From Sapria himalayana (Eukaryota; Streptophyta; Magnoliopsida; Malpighiales; Rafflesiaceae): DNA of 64,000 nt. The stretch's first letter is position 1; each line of letters starts with the position of its first letter. The stretch lies in NCBI GenBank assembly GCA_029783825.1, contig JAREIK010012144.1:57811-121810 (forward strand), read 5' to 3'. The translations under genes were made by a program, and so were the position numbers. Under the pieces are notes generated by a model. The model saw nothing but the letters and a program-made list of their open reading frames with translations. It made no database searches and was not told where the DNA came from. This document shows positions 28,998 through 41,200 of the stretch, in pieces.

Positions 28998-29021
28998 GTG
29001 TAGATTGATCGATAGATAGAT

Positions 29022-29078
<57 letters not shown>

Positions 29079-31806
29079 GATAGATATATAGATATTTGGA
29101 TCGAAAGATAGATAGATAGACAAATTTATAGATGAATATTTAAATGGGTAGATATACAGATAGATAGATAGATAGATAGAAAAATTGATTGATAGATTGA
29201 TCGATAGATAGATAGGCAGATTTATTGACAGATAGACTGATAGATTAAAATATAGATAGATTGATAGATAGATAGACAGATAGGTAGAAAGAGAGATTAT
29301 ATATAGATAAAAATATAACTAGATAGTCAAATTATTAGACTAATAGATAGTAAGATTATTAGATAGATAGAAAGATAGATAGACATAGAAATAAATTGAT
29401 AGATAGACAGATAGATAGAAAGAATGAAAGATAGATAGATAGATAATTTAAAATAGATTGATAGTTAGATAGACAGACAGATAGATTTATAGATAGATAA
29501 ACAAAAAGACTAAATAATTGATAGATAGATAGATAGACAAATAGATAGACAGATAGATAGATAGATAAATAAATAGACAGACACATAGATAGGTAGACAT
29601 ATAGATAGATAGACAAAATAATCATTATATAGTTAGACAAATAAATAGAAAGATCAATATAATAGATTTTTAGACAAATATATATATAGATAGAATGATT
29701 GATTGATATATTAATAAATAGATAGATAGATAGATTGATTGATTGATTGACAAATAGATAGATAATTTGTTAGATAGACAGATTGATAGATTATTAGACA
29801 GATAGTCGGATAGATAGATATATAGTTACTTAGATATTTAGATATATAGATAGATAAATAGATAAAAAGATAGAAAGATAAATATTTAGATAATCAAATA
29901 GATAGACGAATAGATTTACAATTATATAGATAGACAGATAGATGGATAGATAGATAGAAATATATACATATCGATGGAGTGAAAGATAGATAGATAGATA
30001 GATAGAATGAAATATAGATAAATAGATAGATAGGTATAAAGATAAATGGGTAGAAATATAGATATATAGAAAGATAGATAAATAGATAGATAGATAGTTA
30101 GATAATTGATAGACATATAGATAGAAAATAGATAGTTAGATAGATTGATAGACATATATATAGAAAATAGATAGATAGATTCCAGATAGAAAAGTAGATA
30201 AATAGATAGACAAATTGATAAACTGATAGATTGATAGAAATATAGTCATATAGATATAAATAAAAATATATAGATAGAAAAATTGATAAACAGATAGACA
30301 AATACATAGATAGATAAATAGTTAGATATATATATTTATATATACAAATAGATATAAAGATAAAAAAAGATTGACAAAAAGATACATAGATAGATAAATC
30401 ACAGATATATAGCTAGATAGATAGATAGATAGATAGTCAGATAGATAGACATATAGATAGATAGATAGACAAACATATAGATAGATAGATTATAGAGAGA
30501 TATATAGATAAATAAATAGACAGACAGATAGATAGATAGATAAATAGATATATAGTCGAATAGATGATAGATAGATCGATAAATCAATAGATAGAAAGAT
30601 AGACAGATAGGTAGACATATAGATATTTTGATAGATAAACAAATTCATAGACATTTTGATATACAAATTGATAGATAGATAGATATATAGATTGAAATTC
30701 AAATCGATATATTGATTGATAGATAGCTAGATTGATTTATAGATAAATAGATAGACAGATATAAAGACAAATAGATAGATATATAGATATACATATATAT
30801 ACAGATACATAGACAGATAGATAGTCAGATTAGTAGACAAATTGATAAAAAGATTATTAGATAGATAGATATACAAATATATTAAGAAAGAGATAGATAT
30901 ATAGATAGTCATATAGATAGACCTATAAATATATAGGTAGAATGATAGATAGACAAATAAATATACACATAAAGAGATATAGTTAGATAGATTGATTGAT
31001 TGAAAAAATAGATTGACAATTAGATAGATAAATAGATAGACAAATTGATAGATAAATAGATAGATAGAAAAATAGATGGATGGAGATATAGATAGGTAGA
31101 CAGACAAATAGACAGATGAATGGATGGACAGATAGATATACATACATACAGATAGATAGATAGACAAATTGATTGATTGATGGATGGATGGATAGATATA
31201 CAGATAAATAAAAAGATTGATAGATAGATTTATAGATAGATAGATAGATTGATTGATTGAAAGATTGATAAATAGATTGATATATATGTTAATAGATAGA
31301 TTGATATATAGATAGATAGATTGAGAGATAGATAGATAGACTAATAGATAGATAGATAGATTGATTAACTGATATTTCAACATATTTTTAGATAGTTTGA
31401 TATAGAGAGAGATAAACAAATAGATAGATTGACAGGTAGAAATACATATATATTGAAATATAGATATATTGAAATATAGATAGGCAAATAGATTGGTAGA
31501 TAGATAGATAAACAAAAACATAGACAAATTGATAGTTTTATTGATAGATTGATAGATAGATAAAAATATAGACAAAAAGATAGATATTAAATAGACAGAC
31601 ATATAGATAGACATATAGATCGATATATAGATAGATAGATTGATTGATAGATTAATAGATTGATTGACAGAAAGATAAATTAATATTAGATAGATAGATA
31701 GACAGATTGATAGAAAGATACATAGAAATATAGATAGATAGTTTGATACAAATATAAATAGATATATAGACATATAGATAAATAAATAGATAGATAAATA
31801 GATAGC
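28998..31806. repeat. Degenerate (GATA)n array between CACTA terminus and inverted arm
   Basis: About 2.8 kb of imperfect GATA units, with a pure (TA)n run near 29026-29070. It lies outside the terminus at 28997 and ends where inverted-arm sequence ('agctatgaaaattttgctag') begins. Reading frames are artefacts. Confidence 0.93.
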
Positions 31807-33070
31807 TATGAAAATTTTGCTAGGGAAATTATTTCTAGTTAATATGTAATGGATTATCCCGGAAATAGTGAGAAATGTGTGATTTTACTTTCACTTACAA
31901 ATTTTTTACTAATTTGTGATGGATTAGAGATGGAAATTTTATATTGAAAAATGTCCTTAGTTAATATTATTCTAAAATTTAGCACAAAGAATGATATCAA
32001 TTTTAGCAATGACTTTACAAATAGAATATTTCTAGCTAATTAACTTGAAAAAAAAATCACTCTAAATAATTTACTGGAAAAATCTTTTTTTTATTATATA
32101 TTAATTGATAGAGATTAGTCCTTAAATGATAATTTTCACATAATATATGCAGTTAGTTAGGCATTTTTCCCCAATTATTTTATTTGGGGATTATTTTCGT
32201 CATTAATCTAAACTAATTTTTTTTGTTTTATATATTATTTGTTTTAATATTTGATGTAATTTTTTATATTAAAGGTTTTTCATAGTCTATGGACGAGTGA
32301 TCATTGAAAGACACCTCCTCATATAATTAGAATAATAGGATATTATAAATAAATAATTTCAAAAAAATATAAATATGAATACAAATTTATATTAATAAAG
32401 ATTAAAATAACTATTTTTATGATGATAAAATTTTTAAAAAATATACAAATTATTTTTTGAATTAATTAATAAAGATATTTAAATATATGTATTAATACAT
32501 ACATTAAATAGATAATTCTATAATTATAAACAATTTTAAAAATATTTGAAATAATATATGAACATACACAAACATTTGTATTAATAAAAACTTAAAATCA
32601 TAATTTTTTTGATAGTAAAAAAATATTTACAAATAATCTGAATTAACAAATAAACAAGTCAATATTTATATTAATAAAAACTTAAAAACTAATTTAATGA
32701 TTATAAGAAATTTTTTAAAAAATTATTACTAAAAGATTTGAAATATTTGAATTATAAAAAAATCATATTTTTCATTAAATTTAAAATAAAATAAATTGAT
32801 ATTTATGGATAAATAAATTAATGTTTTAATTACATCCAAAATTTTTTGATGAATTATAAAAAAAATTTCTCCAAAGTGCTTATTAAAAGAATATTTCAGC
32901 TATTTTTCTAGGCGATAAAAAGTTTTTTAAAATATTACTAATAATATTTTTTGTCATAAACACGCTTAAATTTATTTTTAGCCATATTAACACTTTTGAA
33001 AATCACTACCCAATGATCCTAAGTTAATTTTAAATCAAGTTTAATTTTTGGCACTACTAAAATTTATAAG
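31807..33070 (-). mobile_element. CACTA-family body, copy R (inverted arm)
   Basis: Read on the minus strand, this segment follows copy L (about 23850-25083) from end to end. Matching landmarks are 'ttttcaaaagtgtt', 'atatggctaaaa', 'attagtaatatttta', 'gaaattatttatttataata', the 'atgtctt'-type site, and 'tatcatttaagga'. The homology stops near 33070, about 200 bp before the GRP94 pseudogene start, so the outer half of copy L has no counterpart here. Confidence 0.8.
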
Positions 33071-33266
33071 AATTAAAGTATTGAGTAAATAATTATAGTA
33101 AAATAAAAAAGAAAATATAAAATTAAATTAAATTTAAAAAAAAATCTATTCTTAGAATAATAAATAAATAAATATTAATATTTTAAAATTAAAACAAGTT
33201 AAACATGAACAATAACTTAATCGATTGCCTATCAGTGAGAAAACTAAAGGAAACGAAACCCCTATT

Positions 33267-36230
33267 ATGAAGAGAGCAATAGTTCCTCAAGCTCTAGTTT
33301 TGCTTTAACTCTTCTATCTGGCTGCTGATCAAAGCAATTTATTCTTTGTGCATTCCAATTGGAACTCCTACTTTTTGATTACTTGATTCTAGTCACAGGA
33401 CTATTCGACTTCAATTTACCTGTATTTTTTTCAAGTAGGAGTCATGCGAATGTAGAAGTAGATTTGTCAATGCCAGTTGATCCACCCAAAGTCAAGGATA
33501 GACTTGGTTCTATGCCAAAAGGCATATCGACTAATTCTGATGTTGTGAAAAGTTTCAAATCTATATTCATTATTCTTTCGTAAATCTTATGTGGAAAAGA
33601 GATATCTTGGTTATGATCTTCATTGTTTTAAGGAAGCGGAGTTGATTTTAAATAGATCTCTACTACGAGGTAATACAAAAAAATTCTTGTTCCAAGCCAA
33701 GGTTTCCAGGCTGATGGATATCATCATAAACTCTTTTTACAATAACAAAGATATTTTCTTTAGAGAGTTGATTTCTAATGCCTCTAACGTAAGCATTGTT
33801 TTGGAATTTTGTTTTTGTATTCCTTCATGTGATGCTTCCCAGATTCAAGTGTTGTCCCATGTAGGTGCTAGAAAAAATCAGGTTTGTCTCCCTCACTGAC
33901 AGGGATGTTTTAGGTGAAGGCAACGATGCCAAGCTCAAGATCCAGGTTTGCTTCCTTGCTTGCTTGTTTAGCTCATGGAAATTGATTTTCAATGGATGTA
34001 CATTGAAACCGGGTGTGAGTGCAGATCAAGTTGGATAAAGAGAAGAGGATTCTTTATATTCATGATTTTAGCATATGCATGATGAAGGAGGATTTGATCA
34101 AGAACTTAGGGATGATTGCCGAATCAGGAACTTTAGGTATTCACTAAAAATTTCTCAAAGTTTGTCAAATTTTTATGGATGATAATGAAAGATAATTGCT
34201 GGCAACATTAATGAAGAAAATGTAGACTAGTAGAGATATTAATCTGATTGGCCAATTTGGAATTGGATTCTACCATGTGTATCTTGTTGTATATTATGTG
34301 GAAGTTGTTAACAAACATAATGAAGGCAAGCAATAAGCCATCTATGGCTAGGTATCATGCTTTAAAATTATTTTGAAAATTGCTCTCAACTTTTTCGTGT
34401 TGGTCTTTCAAGCATGTATGGGAATCCAAGGCAGATGAAGCATTTTCAATCTCTAAGGACACGTGGAACGAACCACTTGGAAGGGGAACTAAAATTAGAT
34501 TGCATCTAAAAGATGAAGCTGGGGAATATGTTGATGTAGAGTTTCCTGCAGATGATGATCAGTCAAATGAAGAAAATGATGATGCAAGCATGCGTTTGAT
34601 AAAAAAAAGCTATTAATTCATCGGACCATTTTTAATTATCAAACATGATTTTTGTCCATTGTAGAAAGCATTTCTAAGATGGAATATGAGATGGATAAGA
34701 TGGAGGATGAGGATGGTGAAGATCATGAAGAGGAAGAGGGGAAAGAGAAACCAAAGACAAAAACAATCACTGAAACCACATACGGGTGTGGGGGCTTCTA
34801 AATGATGTAAAGGCAATTTGGCTTAGAAATCCAAGGGAGGTTATAGATGAAGAATTCCAAAAGTCCTATCAAACTTTGTCAAAGGATTTCAGCGATGAGA
34901 AGCCTATGGCATGGAGTCACTTCGCTATAGAATGTGACGTAGAGTTCAAGACTCTTCTTTTTATTCCTCCAAATGCTCTCAATGATATGTATGAAAGTTT
35001 TTACAATACCAACAATGCCAACTTGAGGCTGTATGTGAGATGGGTATTCATTCTTGACGAGTTTGATGAACTGCTGCCTAAATACCTTAGCTTCTTGAAT
35101 GGGCTTGTTGATTCAGATATGCTGCCGCTCAATGTTTCTCGAGAGATGCTGCAACAACATGGCAACCAAAAAATGATCAAGAAGATGCTAATCAGAAAGA
35201 TGCTTGACATGATAAACAAACTCGAAGTGAAGGATCCATTTGAGAGTGTCGATGATGATGACAATCAGGCTGGTACAGATGTCGACTCATCGTCTGGCAA
35301 TGCAAACGAAAGGGCGCAATATGCAAGGTTCTGGAAAGAATTTGGAAAGTCCATTAAAATCAACATAATTAATATGATGCAAATAGAAATCGTCTGACAA
35401 AACTTCTATGATTCGAAAGCACCAAGTCGGATGACAAGTTTACATCTCTGGATAATTATATCTCCAAGATGAAGTTGGAGCAAAGCAACTTGTTCTATAT
35501 AACATGAACTAACAGGGGACAACTAGAAGAATCGCCTTTTTTAGAAAGAGCCGAGAAGAAAGGATACGAGGTCATCTTCTTCACGGACCTAGTGGATAAG
35601 TATTTGATGTAGGACCTGATGGAACATTAAGGAAAAAAATTCCAGAATGTGTCCTAAGAAGGATTAAAAGTAAGAATAACTACAACGGAGAAAGAAGTGA
35701 AGGCCATGTTCAAGGAGCTGACCAAGTGGTGAATGAGTGTCCTGGAGAGCATGAAGGTGGATGATGTGAAGATCAATGATCATGTAGTCACAGATTCTAT
35801 CAGATGCTAGCAAGTAGGGCTACATGCATGGCAAATGGGTGCTTGAGATTAACCCGATCCACCCAATTATCAAGGAGTTTCGTGAGAGGGTCACAGCCAA
35901 TCCCAAGGTAAATACTTCTTTCTCAAGAGCCTGATCAAATTCTATTCTTCTGATTCTCCCTCTGCACATCTTGTGCAGGATTAACACATAAGTAAAATAG
36001 CTAGGCTAATGTACCATATTATATTAATGAAGAGCAGTTTCAACCTTGATAATCTTAAAGGATTCACTTCTCAAATATAAAATTCCATATGGTATATCCT
36101 CGACATCTACCCTGATGCAGATGTTAAAGATGATGATGCTAAAGAAATAGTTCTTGAACAAAAAACCAAAACAAACCCTAGCGAGGTGGTTGATAAAGTC
36201 CATTGTGATGATTCCAAAGATGTACTGTAA
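33267..36230 (+). pseudogene. GRP94/HSP90-7 (SHEPHERD-type ER chaperone) pseudogene, nearly full length
   Basis: Plant endoplasmin is an ER-lumen HSP90. All regions appear in order: a signal-peptide-like start (ATG at 33267, with a stop in the hydrophobic stretch), 'PVDPPKVKDRLG', the ATPase-domain start '[20 protein letters not shown]', 'LGRGTKIRLHL', an acidic linker, a long middle-domain frame (34786-35397), and a C-terminus ending KDVL-stop at 36228-36230 in place of KDEL. Several introns are retained, for example donors near 33789, 33945, 34137 and 35909. Defects include many stops, frameshifts near 34790 and 35370, loss of the conserved DxGIGM ATP-site glycines (DFSICM here), and two block deletions: about 30 residues after 'DEAGEY' and about 20 before 'SDASK'. 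The copy cannot make a working chaperone. Confidence 0.93.
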
Positions 36231-37289
36231 ATTCATCATCTATTTGAATCATTGATTTATGTATTTGATCAATTTTAAGGAAGTGTTTTCTGCTCTAGCT
36301 TTGTTTATGTGAGCTAACAAGTTATTTATGAGTTAGTATTTAATTCATCTAGTTTTTACCAAATTTTCTCAACTGAAAACGAAATGAAAAGCTCAAATTT
36401 CAAAAAAAACCTGATCGATTGCCTATTAATTATTTGTGTATCATCATGTTTATAAGAATCATAATACTTTTCAAGTTAATATTTGGTTTGTGTATCATTT
36501 GTCGTGTCTATTCAATTGATGGCATCATCTTATTTTGCTAGGTTTGAGTTTTTAAATTCTTTCACTAACAGGGCACGTTGATCAGATATTCAGAGTCACT
36601 CAAAAGCTAATGTGGAGTAGAAGAATTCATCTCTTACATGAGACACAGATTTTAGTCATAATTTGTTTAGTGGCATTTTTATGTTCCATGACTGTTGCTC
36701 TATTTTCAGATCAGTTCTATCTCGGCAAGAAATGCATTAACTCTCATGAGCTTGCAATTGCGAATCTACTCTCTAAAACTCGTTACAAGTACCGGTCATA
36801 AGTGACAGAAGGTTATATTTTCAAATCCCTTGTGCATTTGCGAATCCACTCTCTATTATTATTAAAATTTGTGGATTGCTTTACACTTGCATTAAACACA
36901 TGAAAGATAGATATTTTCATATTATTATACATGTCCATCTGTCATATAAGCTTGGTTAAGGATCACAGAAAGTTGAGAACAAATGCACATGGGATTGATG
37001 TTGGCTGGTGTGATTTATAATTGATTGTATTGTATGATTGTATTTTTGTTTGATTATATTAGAAATGTCTTTTGATGAGAGTGACGCGATTGAATTATAA
37101 TATAATAAAGTTGGATTCATATCTTATGAAGGTGAGTCAGCCCCATGAATTTGAAAAGTGATCTAAGTCATCTGCACTTCCAATTGTCACAATGGCATCA
37201 CCACTTTGGAATTGAGTTGCAAGAGATACAAATCAAGCAAAGTAAATGTATGTGAAGCAATAGATTAGAACGATGAGGCTTGATTCATA
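36231..37289. other. Intergenic stretch between GRP94 and ADH remnants
   Basis: No clear gene. A plus-strand frame at 36610-36801 ('SDQFYLGKKCINSHELAIAN') reads like exon sequence but I cannot assign it. A weak upstream part of the ADH remnant may extend back to about 37130. Confidence 0.4.
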
Positions 37290-37868
37290 GTGATGAAATG
37301 ACTCATTTCTATATCAATGGCAAGCTCATGTTTCACTACTGTGCCATCTCAAGCTTTGCCAACATGGTAATCTACTCTAGATGTGTTATTAAAGTGAACT
37401 CAGCCACAGAGCTATACAAAATATGTCTGTAAGCTTTGAGCTAGCCAATGGTTTGACTCACCCAAACCACAATGTGACTAATCCATATTTTTAAGATCAT
37501 CAAAAGGATCACAAATGGAGAAAAAGATTACTCTTTCGAATGTGTAGGAGATTCAAGAATGACCACCATAGCCTCTTGAGTCCTATTTTGATGGAAGAGG
37601 CCTAACAATTACATTAGGAGTACCAAAGTGAAACCAAATATATCATCACTATATTCTCTTCTTCTTGATGGATGAACATTGAAGAGATCTCTACTTGGAG
37701 GGTGGAAACCTAAATCAGATCTTCCATCATTGGTAGATGTGTACCTAAACAAAGAGATCATATTAAATGGGTTGATCACACATAATTTGCCAGTGGATGA
37801 GATTAACAAAGTTTTTTCTCTCATGAGAAAATGTTGTTCATGTTGTAGATGCTATAGAAATACATGAT
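37290..37868 (+). pseudogene. Zinc-type alcohol dehydrogenase-like (MDR family) pseudogene, internally deleted
   Basis: Two blocks of the plant ADH/ADH-like family are seen. Block 1 (37292-37430) translates to 'MTHFYINGKLMFHYCAISSF' and 'YSRCVIKVNSATELYKICL', which corresponds to the stretch just before the Rossmann fold. Block 2 (37500-37868) contains 'ITNGEKDYSFECVGDSR', then after frameshifts 'LLGGWKPKSDLPSLVDVYLN' and 'THNLPVDEINKVFSLMRK', the C-terminal part of the enzyme. The NAD-binding GxGxxG segment between the blocks and the catalytic zinc-ligand N-terminus are missing. Stops and frameshifts make it non-functional. It has the same strand as the GRP94 remnant. Confidence 0.82.
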
Positions 37869-37914
37869 CAAAATAAAAGTGATAATCCTAGTTGGTATAT
37901 ATTACTTTTTTATC

Positions 37915-38520
37915 TAACTCCTGGAAAGCTTGTTAAAAAGGCTGACCAGATCGACAAAGAATTTGCATGTGCTGTATTCAAGGTTGTTAAGTTTGTTACT
38001 TTTTTTTGTTAAATATGTTGTCGGTCATCCTCTTGCAATGTCAATGATGGATGGAGCAAAATAGATATTCTAGTATCAAGTGTGTTTGGTGAAACTAAGG
38101 AGAGTAAAAGTGTGACACATGTTTCTATTGACTCAAAAACTTCTTCCCTTTGGTCTCTTGGTGTCAACACTAAAGAAATAGAAGATTTCTTCATGGAGGA
38201 AGGTAGGTAATTGTGATTTTGTCTTGCTGCCAAATATTACTTGGGAAGTTACAGATTTGGTAAATTTGTGAGTTATCATCTAAAGTGCAATTATTTGCCA
38301 ATTTGAATGTAAACTATAAAACATGAATATACAGATATACTATTTTTTATGTTTAATGTTGTGTATGCTGTTAATCTCTCCATTTAGTTTTTTTTTCTTT
38401 TTTTCAGCTTTTGGATAATTTTGCTACTAAAAATTCAAAAGTGGATTGGAGGAACTCATTTTATGTGAATTTGATTGCTCATACTTCATTCACCATTATT
38501 ATTGCATCAAGCAAGATTGT
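37915..38520 (+). pseudogene. Unassigned multi-exon gene remnant
   Basis: Three protein-like pieces sit on the plus strand with plausible splice sites. The first is 'PGKLVKKADQIDKEFACAVF', about 37920-37990. The second lies at about 38035-38203, contains 'SKIDILVSSVFGETKESK' and 'NTKEIEDFFMEEG', and ends at a GTAGGT donor. The third begins at 38408 after a long pyrimidine tract and CAG, and contains 'NSKVDWRNSFYVNLIAHTSF'. The codon-like composition and lack of stops in the second and third pieces suggest genuine exons of a conserved protein. I do not recognise the family. Confidence 0.45.
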
Positions 38521-39604
38521 TTTTCTATTCCCTCATTCCTCATATTTCTTTAATGTGTTCCTTGCTACTTTTAATTTAAGATACACACTTTGAATTAATC
38601 TGTCCATTGTTTTTTTTTTAATTTTTTTGTGGCTCATTTGTTCATGTTCACCCTATATTAATAGGTGGCTATCTGGTAATATCTCATTATTAAACAAGTA
38701 TAAATCATATCTAGTGAGCAAGGCTCCCACTTTGCTTGGAATTTGGATGATATTCATATCTCAATAGTATTATTATTAAAAATTAAACTAGGTATATCTG
38801 AAAAATCTCGAACCCAAGTCGTATCATCCTTGGATGTATGTCTCAAACCTAAGATGTTTGTTTGCAATCTAAGTATAAAACATAAATTAAATAGTTTTTA
38901 AAATTCATTGTTCATCAAGCAATTCATTGGAGTAGTAATATGTTTGGTTTTGATGCCATTGCCTTATTTTAGAATTTCTTTTTTTGAAATTTCACAGAAT
39001 CAAGTGATGCACAATCATCAGGCTGAAAAAATTTACCATTGGCATCCATATATAAAGTACCATCCACATAAGTGTGCATTGCTATTTCTTTTGAAATGAA
39101 TTTTTTTTTGTAATATGATGTTTCGAAGTCATTAATGATGAGGTATGTTTAGTAGAATGAAATTTAGAAATAATAGTTGTAAATAATATTAGATTCATTT
39201 GAAGGAAGAGATACAGGAAATGAAAGATTTGAATGATGAGATGAAATAAATTAAAAATGCAATGCAAAAGCAGATGTCCTAAATGTAGTCACAGTTAGCA
39301 GCCTTGACACGATAGATAGCATACTAAGTTCCAGTAGAGAAACCATGCAGGAAAGGATAGTATAAATGCACCAGCTAATGATGAAGATGATGATTTAGGT
39401 TTAAATGATTTTATACATATGTTATGTTTTTGTTTTAACTATGTAACTATTGTATCAGAATAATTTATGAACTGCTTTTGCTTTTTGTTAATTATAAAAA
39501 ATGGTTTATAGTATAAGTTTGTATTCAATTTAAAATAAAAATTTAAAAATATGCAATCAAATTTTTTGTAAAAAAAATAAAATTGTAAAAATAATTTTGA
39601 AATG
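38521..39604. other. AT-rich interior sequence, possible CACTA interior or exon fragments
   Basis: No firm gene. A SINE-like remnant ('gagcaaggctcccactttgc', 'tctcgaacccaa') lies at about 38695-38850. Near 39000-39260 there is 'HNHQAEKIYHWHPYIKY' and then an Asn/Glu/Met/Lys-rich stretch ('EEIQEMKDLNDEMK') that resembles the coiled tail of CACTA-associated proteins. That link is only a guess. Confidence 0.35.
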
Positions 39605-39908
39605 AAAATAGCTAGAGAATTTTCTCTTGCTAATTTAGTTAGGGAATTTTTTGTATATATTCAATCAATCAATAATAATTACTAATCTTAAGTACAATCA
39701 AAATTAGCAAGGGAAAAAACAATTAGCATAAGAAATTCCGTCGTTCAAAAGTTTTTAGGGAATTTTTTTTTCTAATTAATTTTTTGTGGCGAGCACTTTA
39801 GCTTGGGATAATTTCCATCATAATTTCATCGCTATTATATTTTAATGACGGAAGAAGCCAACATAGCTATGGAAATTTCCCTATATATTTGGGCATTTTT
39901 TTGTAGTG
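39605..39908 (+). mobile_element. CACTA right terminus
   Basis: Subterminal words 'agctagagaattttctcttg', 'ttagcaagggaaaa' and 'aattccgtcg' lead to TTTTTTTGTAGTG ending at 39908. The reverse complement, CACTACAAAAAAATGCCCA, closely resembles the left terminus at 42905. A CTAT array begins within about 50 bp outside this end. The matching left end of this element was not found. Confidence 0.75.
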
Positions 39909-39929
39909 ATATCTTTATATTTGTCTTTA

Positions 39930-40395
39930 TGCGTTTCTATCAATATTTTGTGTATATAGCTTTCTATTTGTATAATAATTTATCTATCTATTTATTTAAT
40001 TATCTATTTAATTATCTATTTGTTTAATTTTCTATCAGTCAAGATATATTATTTGCTATTTATCTATAAGCCTATATGTCTCTCTATCTATATGTTTAAA
40101 TGTTTCTCTATATATCTATATATCTTGAAATCTGTCTATCAATATATTAGTCAATCTATCTAACTCTTTATTTCCTATCTTGACAATATTTCTATATATC
40201 TATCTGTATATCTATTTATATATTTTCTATTTGTTTATATATTTATTTATATATCTATCTATATGTCTATATATCTATTTGTTTATCTATATATTTGTCT
40301 ATTAGCCTATCTGTATATTGATCTATCTATGTATCTATCTATTTTTGATTCTATCTATCAATCTAACTATCTTTCTACCTATCTATCTATTGATT

Positions 40396-40426
<31 letters not shown>

Positions 40427-40750
40427 CTATCTATCTATCTATGTATCCTTCTATTTGTCTATCTATCTACCTATTTATCTACTTATTTATCTATCTATTT
40501 ATCTATGTATCTATTTATCTATCTGTCTGTCTATCCATCTACCTATTTATCTACTTATTTATCTATCTATTTTTCTATTTATCTATCTATCTGTCTATCT
40601 ATCTACCTATTTATCTACTTATTTATTTATCAATTTATCTATCTATCTATCTATTAGTCATATGTATTTTAGTTTTTCAATCAATCAATTAATCAATCTA
40701 TCTATTAGTATATATATCTATCTATATATCTACCTATCTATCTATTGATT

Positions 40751-40785
<35 letters not shown>

Positions 40786-41161
40786 ATCTATCTATCCTTC
40801 TATTTGTCTATCTATCTACCTATTTATCTACTTATTTAGCTATCTATTTATCTATGTATTTATTTATCTATCTATCTATCTATCTACCTATTTATCTACT
40901 TATTTATCTATCTATTTTTCTATTTATCTATCTATCTATCTATTAGTCTATATGTATTTTAGTCTTTCAATCAATCAATTAATCAATCTATCTATTAGTA
41001 TATATATCTATCTATATATCTATCTATCTATCTCACTATCTATCTCTCTAACTAACTAACTAACTATCTATCTATCTAATTATATGCAAATCAGTGTTTT
41101 TGTCTAAATTATAGCTATATATCTATCTATCTATTTGACTTTCTATATATCTATTTATCTA

Positions 41162-41200
<39 letters not shown>

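Noticed and set aside
25079..31773. Tyr/Ser/Leu-rich frames, including one of 348 residues at 30727-31773
   Set aside because: The same GATA-repeat artefact. Length alone is not evidence of coding.
35001..35264. Minus-strand frame opposite the GRP94 middle domain
   Set aside because: It is a shadow of the plus-strand GRP94 frame, which has clear family similarity.
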